A model generated the notes under the pieces. It did no database searches and had not been told where the DNA came from. It saw only the letters and a program-made list of their open reading frames with translations. 64,000 bases of DNA. Source: Mycolicibacterium madagascariense (GTDB lineage Bacteria; Actinomycetota; Actinomycetes; Mycobacteriales; Mycobacteriaceae). Shown here piece after piece: positions 59,401 to 64,000 of this stretch. The translations under genes and the position numbers were made by a program. Each line of letters opens with the position of its first letter. The first letter of the stretch is position 1. The stretch lies in assembly GCF_010729665.1 (NCBI RefSeq), contig NZ_AP022611.1:124001-188000 (forward strand). Reading direction: 5' to 3'.

Positions 59401-60610
59401 CCATCTTGCGGGCCAGGACCCGTGCGCTGGCCAGGTCCATCGAGTCGGGGCGGCAGAACCATTGATCGCGGTGGGTGACCTCGGTGTCGGAGACCCAGAA
59501 AGTGTTGTTGGGCTCGAACCCGAGGCCGCGGCCTGGCTCATCGGAGAGCGCCAGGAAGGTCACACCGGCGACACCGCCAGCGCGGGTCAGCGTCTCCCAA
59601 TGGCGGTCGTCTCCCCGGCGTCGCCGGTCGTCGATCACCAACCAGTGCGGAGTAGTGCTGGAGTTCGCGCGGAAAGCGTCCCGGCCGTGCAGCTCCGTAC
59701 CAACCGCGGCGTCCATCAGTTCACCGCTGGTCCACACCATTCGGGTAGGGCCACCGCGGTCCCGCAGCGTGGGATGGGCGCAATGTGGCAGCCATTTGCA
59801 CCATTCCCAACGGGCGATGTCGTCGGTGACGATCATGATTTTGAAGTCGCGCGGCGAATGCGCCACGGCGGCTTGGCAGATCAGCGCGCGCGCTAGCCCG
59901 TAGACCGCATCCATGCCGTCGCGACCGATGAGCGCCATACCGGGGATGTTGCGCAGCAGAAGCGGTTTCGGCGCGTTGTGCAGTTTGCTTTGCGTTTGCA
60001 GGAACGCTGAGGACGCGTCATAGGTGACGGGCTCGTAGTCTTCGCGCCGCCCCAGTTCGTTGGTCTCCAGCTCCTTGACGACCTTCGAGGTGCCCAGTCC
60101 GAGCCGGACCTGGGTGTAGAACACCTTCAGGACCGGATCATTGGGGGCGCGGCACCACATGCGTGCAGAACCCACCAGCCCGGACAGAAGTGCGGGTTCG
60201 GGATGGAGGTACTCGAACTGTGCATGTTGCGCGCGGGCGGCGTCTTGGACCTTGTCCCGTGTTTCGTCGAGGTTCATCGCGTAGTCGCGCAGCGCTTGCT
60301 CCATCTGCGGACCCGACATCTGCTTCTCACCGCCGCCGCGGTTGGTGAAGAAGTAGCTGCCCATCGACACGATCATCATGATGGGGAAGAACAACGACAT
60401 CACACCCATTGTCCCGCCGCGTAATCCGGGCTGGGACAGCATCATCGCCATCATGCCGAGGAACGCGACGCCCATGACCACGGGCAGGATGACCGCGGCC
60501 TTGCTGCGGGGGATCGGCCGCGGGGCCTCCAGCGGTTCCGGGATTGTTTCGCGGCCACCCATCGTCGGTGGAACCTTCACGGCGCCCTGGCGGGGCTTCA
60601 CTGTTGCCAT
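56450..60610 (-). CDS. eccC: EccC, fused three-ATPase-domain ESX motor
   Basis: 1386 aa. Two N-terminal TMs (AVILPVVMGVAFLGMMAMML, GVMSLFFPIMMIVSMGSYFF) and three FtsK/SpoIIIE domains: Walker A1 GTTGSGKSS (~502) with LIIVIDEFTQMF; A2 GRQTAGKTT (~858) with FLVIDGWQQF; A3 GNPECGLSN (~1166) with FVLVDDEQIV. The third P-loop lacks the lysine and so is degenerate. EccC recruits substrates via YxxxD/E signals and energises secretion. In ESX-1 the protein is split in two; here it is a single chain, as in ESX-3/5. Confidence 0.95.
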   Translation of the reverse strand: MATVKPRQGAVKVPPTMGGRETIPEPLEAPRPIPRSKAAVILPVVMGVAFLGMMAMMLSQPGLRGGTMGVMSLFFPIMMIVSMGSYFFTNRGGGEKQMSGPQMEQALRDYAMNLDETRDKVQDAARAQHAQFEYLHPEPALLSGLVGSARMWCRAPNDPVLKVFYTQVRLGLGTSKVVKELETNELGRREDYEPVTYDASSAFLQTQSKLHNAPKPLLLRNIPGMALIGRDGMDAVYGLARALICQAAVAHSPRDFKIMIVTDDIARWEWCKWLPHCAHPTLRDRGGPTRMVWTSGELMDAAVGTELHGRDAFRANSSTTPHWLVIDDRRRRGDDRHWETLTRAGGVAGVTFLALSDEPGRGLGFEPNNTFWVSDTEVTHRDQWFCRPDSMDLASARVLARKMARYRVEGERSRSLIDDASVDADLYKIIGIDDPGNLNVEKLWAPTLTGPPFENNAWGAKWLQFPIGVDPAGAPVYIDFKETHEGGMGHHMVIAGTTGSGKSSFLTTLLLSAALTHSPETLVFAFFDFKGKTTANMVAGLPNVVAAMGNLKDDSLWIERMGDVINGELERRKSLLDRAGISEVAEYEYRRIHLGMRLEPLPALIIVIDEFTQMFIEAPESKKIIDEIGRQGRALNVKMILGSQRLGHEMQSGIMANIPIRVGLRTLDAGESTAIIGTDEAKHLPEKPAGAGLLRVQGRDRLVRFQSAFARKVYHPPRRVAAEVVRTQAGYMAPEVFTAAPMAAIATAPKLTAAPVESTDTVLGADGQPIRELEASIKSLQEQTRVPVHQMWLPPLEPVPVEELVRRLRRKPWHQDYGHTAGLSFPVGIEDRPFQHAQRVYALDFSSGNCAVIGRQTAGKTTVLTTLITGAALMYHPKRVQFVVVAMGGPGLNDVELLPHVSSFARAGDRERVQRTIAEMKLLVEEREESFSRLGLSIESFRARKFGGEAGTVPDDAFGEVFLVIDGWQQFRTTFGDDLVEDLGVIMQRGNSLGVRTIIAANGWISGGFPSWMSSSFTLNVELKLDTNDDPQKNNREVAKKVPFGTRELLADPDDPNAETRIETISGRGTSMAGYHFQAALPILTAPDGRTIGPREAAEVIATLTGVDQVAQVRMLPSAVDLAGVFAAQREARPGLVPFGISEVGLVAAEADFARNPHLLFIGNPECGLSNSLAAVARAIMRCYRPEEAQIYVIDPGNSLVQVVQGPHLGRYVGEDGVESEGYTYYEDDVRAMTRHIDMLLAPRMPRGRAGQEELAQATRSWSGPEIFVLVDDEQIVSGWSSGANMFRADGKGPATEGLTKYIDRAREVGLHLIVGRRFPWGPAMTSPLAGRLISQTAPTVVMDGARMEGELIRGVRAARQPVGRGIYVTDRLSAPAQIAKVLPLE

Positions 60611-60616
60611 TGCGGT

Positions 60617-62104
60617 CTACCGTCCTTGCTCGGTGATCGGGGCCGCCGCGGAGCCGGCCAGCGTGTCGTGCATCGTCATGGCCGCCTGTTTCGACAATTC
60701 CGGGCCCGCGGGCCACACCCGAAGCAGCGGCCACGGCGCGAGCCGCGGCGCGACGTTCTTGAGTCCCAGCGCCTGCAGTGCGTCATCATCAAAGGGCACG
60801 CCGTAGCGGGCGCCGGATTCGCCGATCAGCCAGAGGGTTTCGCGACGGGACGAATCAGCGCTCGCGCCCGTCGTCGACACCCACGTCGCGGAATTGTCGG
60901 CCAGCAGAACTTGATCGGCGAGCTTGCCCTGGTCCTGACTGCTGATGACGAGTGGAACCAGGTGGCTCTCCTGCTCGGCTGTCATTGGCAAGGCGCGGCC
61001 GACGAGGAGGCGTTGACGCGCCTGCCGATCGGTAGCGCCGCGGTCCCAGGCCACGCACAGCACGGGGTCGGCGCGCCAGTTCACAACCTTGAGCGGGTCC
61101 GCTGGGTAACCGGTCACGTCCAGTGCGGTCCGGACCGGGACATCACCTAGCACGTCCGGAGAAATGCGGGGCGGTTGAGCCACGCCGAATGAATCGCGTT
61201 GCCGCAGCATGGCAGCGACCACCGATGAGACTGGTTGCACGCCGTCAACGAGCACGACGTAGAACTGATCCTTGCCCGAGGCGACGTCCTGGGACACCAC
61301 CACCGAGCCGTTCACCAGCGGCGCTGGCGTACCGAGGTTGACGGTGCTGGGCTGGCCGGCGGCCGGCACCGCGGGGACCACCAAGGGCCGGCCTGCCGGT
61401 AGGGCGGCGACCATGGCCTGGGAGAGGTCAGCGGGGGCGCCCGCTTCCTCGAGTCCCAGTGGCTCGACAACCGCTCGGTCGGTGAGATCAATGGGCATCC
61501 GGACGCCATTGGTGATGACGTACGCCTGCCCGTTGAACGTGGCAAGAACTGCGGTGTCGGCGTCGAGCTCGCGGGCCCGGTCCCCCATCGTCAGGTCGCC
61601 GTTGATACCGGTGATGATGGGGCGCCCGCTCAACGTGTCGGACGCTGTGTCGCACACGGCCCACCGTGACACTTCCGGCGTGAGCACTTGGGGCGGTTCG
61701 GTCGGGGCGCCTTCAATGCCGACCAGTGGACCGCGAGGCCACTTGGCGAGGTCGTCGGGGCTGACGAACGTCGGCTCCGAGGGCTGCCCTGTGATGAGCC
61801 AGGCCGAGACCAAGTTCAGTGCTGGATGCAATCGGCCGTCCACCGATACGAAGACCGTACCGAGTTTGCGGTCGGCCACGATCTTGGAGTCGTTGACCAA
61901 GCCCGCAGGCCTGAGCCACCCCACTACGAGGGCGCCCACCATCACCAATACGCTGATGAGCGCCGAGATCACCAGCATCAGCCGCTGGGTGCGTATACGG
62001 TCGGTCTGCATGCGCACCGACCGGCGCTGAAATGCGAATCCCAGCCGCCGACGCAAGAAGTAGTGACCTCTTACCTGTGTCTTGGAAGCCAGATTCATCG
62101 GCAC
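60617..62104 (-). CDS. eccB: EccB, ESX membrane component
   Basis: 495 aa from GTG 62104. A cytoplasmic N-terminus with RRLGFAFQRRSVRMQTDRIR, one TM (42-64), then the large periplasmic EccB domain with GTVFVSVDGRLHPALNLVSA, VLADNSATWVSTTGAS and GVPFDDDALQALGL. EccB stabilises the ESX complex through its periplasmic part. The GTG start lies six bases after the -10 TACGGT, so a leaderless message is likely; ATG 62098 is an alternative. Six bases separate it from eccC. Confidence 0.95.
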   Translation of the reverse strand: MPMNLASKTQVRGHYFLRRRLGFAFQRRSVRMQTDRIRTQRLMLVISALISVLVMVGALVVGWLRPAGLVNDSKIVADRKLGTVFVSVDGRLHPALNLVSAWLITGQPSEPTFVSPDDLAKWPRGPLVGIEGAPTEPPQVLTPEVSRWAVCDTASDTLSGRPIITGINGDLTMGDRARELDADTAVLATFNGQAYVITNGVRMPIDLTDRAVVEPLGLEEAGAPADLSQAMVAALPAGRPLVVPAVPAAGQPSTVNLGTPAPLVNGSVVVSQDVASGKDQFYVVLVDGVQPVSSVVAAMLRQRDSFGVAQPPRISPDVLGDVPVRTALDVTGYPADPLKVVNWRADPVLCVAWDRGATDRQARQRLLVGRALPMTAEQESHLVPLVISSQDQGKLADQVLLADNSATWVSTTGASADSSRRETLWLIGESGARYGVPFDDDALQALGLKNVAPRLAPWPLLRVWPAGPELSKQAAMTMHDTLAGSAAAPITEQGR

Positions 62105-62110
62105 GCCAAA

Positions 62111-62153
62111 ACCGTACCGTGCAAAACAACGAGTCAGCCACCACCGCAGCCAA
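62111..62153 (-). promoter_or_regulatory. Box promoter P7 (eccB-eccC)
   Basis: Minus strand: box TTGGCTGCGGTGG (62141-62153), -35 TGGCTG (62135-62140), 18 bp, -10 TACGGT (62111-62116), six bases to GTG 62104. Confidence 0.75.
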
Positions 62154-62236
62154 ATTGCTTGCGAACCAGTTTTCGATAGGTTGCTGAATCGGGTACGGGG
62201 CGACGTCCAGGCGCAGCAGACAACGCGAGGCCAGGT

Positions 62237-64000
62237 TTACCCGACGTAGACGAGATCCTCTTCGACGCTGGTGAGCGACTCGACGATCAGATCGCGGATG
62301 TGGACGTTGCCGGCCGAGGCCGCGGCATAGCACATGTCCGGAAGTGGCAGCGGGCGCATAGCCCAGCCACCGATCAGCTCAGCGGTGCGCGCCACCATCC
62401 AGTGTGCGCGGTAGCGAGCGAGTTCCTCAATGGTGTCGCTCGGGTCAGCCTGGCCGACAAATCCGGGCCGGAAGATCGAGGTGACGGTATTGAAGTCCTT
62501 GGCCGCGGCGTCGTACGCCGCCCACTGCTGCGGACTCGGTTCTCTATCCCCACCGCGCGTCAGCCAAATCTGGCGCACTTCATTGGGAATTCCGCCGTCA
62601 ACCGCCATAGCCTGAGTCGTGGCGGTGTTCATCAACAACGCCGTCGCGGCCGACACGATCCGATCCTGGAGAAGAGGGTCGGTGTCCATCACCCGCACCA
62701 GCCTGGGGTACACATCGGGCCACAGCACCGCCAGACGGTGCTCGTGCATCCCGTCCATACCGGCAGGTGCAGTCTGCTGACCAGGCTGCAACAAGGGATT
62801 GGTCTGCCGCGTGCAGGACGGTGGATGCTCCACCCCCGCGTCGCGCAACGACGTAAGCGGACCCGTCGTCGCCGCGGCCACCAGTCGCCAGCCCATCCCG
62901 GCCCGCAGCTGCGCGTATTCAATGAGAACCCGCGCCGGATCAGCCCACCCGAACCACAGCTGCCGAAAATGGTCGTCTATCAAGGGGTCTGTCGCCAAAA
63001 TCTGGACTGAGCGGGGCACGTACACACCAGCCGGGATGTAACTGGCCCCATCGTTTGACGTGGCCACCATCTCCGTGCCGCTAGGTGAGCGGAAGACCCC
63101 TACCGCCCACTCGATCGGGTAACCAACGGCTTGCGCGGCGTGCTGCAGCTTCCACGCAAGTTCCTTCGCAGCCGCGGCGTCGGCGGATTCGCGTCGCTCT
63201 CGCGCCGCCGCCGTCTGACCCGCCGCCACCACACTCGCCGGGATCAGCGTTGCGCCCGCTCCGGCGCTCGACGAGGACGCCGGAGACGTCGCGGGTGCAC
63301 TGCTAGCGCCCGCGAGCGTGCTCGCCGGAACCGTCGCCGCGGGCGGCGCGGCCGCAGGCGGGCCCATCGACCCCGGCGGCAACATCATTGGGGCGCCACC
63401 CCCGGCGCCCATGCCAGCACCAGTTGGTGCAGCAGCAGGAGCTGCCGGGGCAACCATGCCCGGCTGAGCCGCGGCTGGCGCAACTCCCCCTCCGGGAGCC
63501 GCCGATATCGGCGTAGCCGGCACCGCGTGGCCACCCCCGGTCAACGCCGGTGACGGACTCGGCGGCGCAGGTGGAGTCGCCGCAGGCATTCCGCCACCGA
63601 TTCCCGCTCCGGTTGACAAGCCCTGGGAGAATGCCGCCGCGGGAGATCCACCCCCCGACGCCGGAACCCCTCCCGCGCTTGGCAATCCGGTCACCGCTCC
63701 GGGCATCTGGCCCAAGCCGCTGCTGAGTGGGTTGGAAGATCCCATTCCCGGCAATCCGCCGCTGCCCAGTCCGCCCGGCATCTTCGGCAATCCGCCACCG
63801 CCAGAGCCGAGACCACCACCGCCACTGCCCAATCCGCCCATAGACGGCATACCGCCGCCCCCAAGGGGACTGGCCGAGGTCGATTGGCGCGGCGACGTCA
63901 TTCCAGGAGCCGCCTGCGTAAGCGGACTAGGTGCCGCTGCAGTCTCACCGTCGCCAGGACTTGAAGTTGTTCCCCGATCAACCCCCGACTGTGTTGTCGA
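62237..64000 (-). CDS. ESX-linked protein with Gly-rich N-terminus and DUF5631/5632-like C-terminus (5' end beyond window)
   Basis: At least 587 residues. The frame stays open from ATG 63901 to the window edge, and those extra codons read as sensible Ser/Thr/Pro-rich protein, so the real start is probably outside. The N-terminal ~230 residues are Gly/Pro/Ala-rich repeats (GLGSGGGGLPKMPGG and alike), as in secreted EspB/PPE tails. The C-terminal part has VGYPIEWAVGVFRSPSGTEM, SYIPAGVYVPRSV, WFGWADPARVLIEYAQLR and DGMHEHRLAVLWPDVYPRLV, which I associate with mycobacterial DUF5632/DUF5631 proteins such as Rv3899c. Function unknown; location next to eccB makes it a likely ESX substrate or accessory. 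Confidence 0.6.
   Translation of the reverse strand, partial: STTQSGVDRGTTSSPGDGETAAAPSPLTQAAPGMTSPRQSTSASPLGGGGMPSMGGLGSGGGGLGSGGGGLPKMPGGLGSGGLPGMGSSNPLSSGLGQMPGAVTGLPSAGGVPASGGGSPAAAFSQGLSTGAGIGGGMPAATPPAPPSPSPALTGGGHAVPATPISAAPGGGVAPAAAQPGMVAPAAPAAAPTGAGMGAGGGAPMMLPPGSMGPPAAAPPAATVPASTLAGASSAPATSPASSSSAGAGATLIPASVVAAGQTAAARERRESADAAAAKELAWKLQHAAQAVGYPIEWAVGVFRSPSGTEMVATSNDGASYIPAGVYVPRSVQILATDPLIDDHFRQLWFGWADPARVLIEYAQLRAGMGWRLVAAATTGPLTSLRDAGVEHPPSCTRQTNPLLQPGQQTAPAGMDGMHEHRLAVLWPDVYPRLVRVMDTDPLLQDRIVSAATALLMNTATTQAMAVDGGIPNEVRQIWLTRGGDREPSPQQWAAYDAAAKDFNTVTSIFRPGFVGQADPSDTIEELARYRAHWMVARTAELIGGWAMRPLPLPDMCYAAASAGNVHIRDLIVESLTSVEEDLVYVG

Overview
This is a high-GC actinobacterial sequence, almost certainly part of a large conjugative plasmid of a mycobacterium. 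The evidence is an ESX-type type VII secretion system with PE, PPE, two WXG100-like proteins, EccA-E and MycP, together with a MobF relaxase, a type IV coupling protein, VirB4- and VirB6-like proteins, an MPT63-like exported protein and an MmpS/MmpL pair. The combination of a type IV-like apparatus with a plasmid-borne ESX locus matches the architecture known from the Mycobacterium marinum plasmid pRAW. No replication initiator is visible, so this is not the whole replicon. The gene at the right edge and a short gene at the left edge are cut by the window.

Layout. 1-11.6 kb is accessory and maintenance DNA: a RES-domain protein, an MPT63-like protein, an orphan Imm61-like immunity protein, an XRE repressor with four related operators, a divergent PP-loop (PAPS-reductase-like)/ParB-like pair, an NrdH-type redoxin, small unknown genes and an HNH protein. 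11.6-17.75 kb holds the MobF relaxase, a divergent accessory protein and a candidate oriT. 17.75-29.4 kb is an ATP-dependent DNA ligase gene split by a ~10.7-kb element (18604-29299). The element carries two tyrosine recombinases, its own intact ATP-dependent ligase, and a sulfur-stress cassette: a mycothiol-nitroreductase-like protein, a 53-aa zinc-ribbon-like protein, a frameshifted SQR-like flavoprotein, MmpS, MmpL and a CstR-like repressor with two matching operators.

29.5-43.6 kb is the transfer region on the minus strand: a long, tightly overlapping operon from 43553 to 31087 that also holds EccA and a Ser/Thr kinase, followed by the coupling protein under its own promoter. 43.7-45.8 kb has three plus-strand genes (XRE-like, membrane, HEPN-like). 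45.8-64 kb is the ESX locus on the minus strand, in two blocks: a DUF5631/5632-like protein, EccB, EccC and an XRE-like protein, then PE, PPE, two Esx proteins, EspG, EspI, EccD, MycP and EccE.

Regulation. Seven promoters, in front of the relaxase, its divergent accessory gene, the coupling protein, PE, EccB and two small accessory genes, share one architecture. A 13-bp box (consensus TTGGCTCTGGTGG) abuts a TGG(A/C)CT-like -35, followed by 17-18 bp, a TANNNT -10 and, in six cases, a start codon 6-8 bases later, which implies leaderless transcripts. This links the DNA-processing, coupling and ESX genes into one apparent plasmid regulon. A separate XRE-type operator set (core GCCTATAGGC) links four sites between 4.3 and 6.9 kb.
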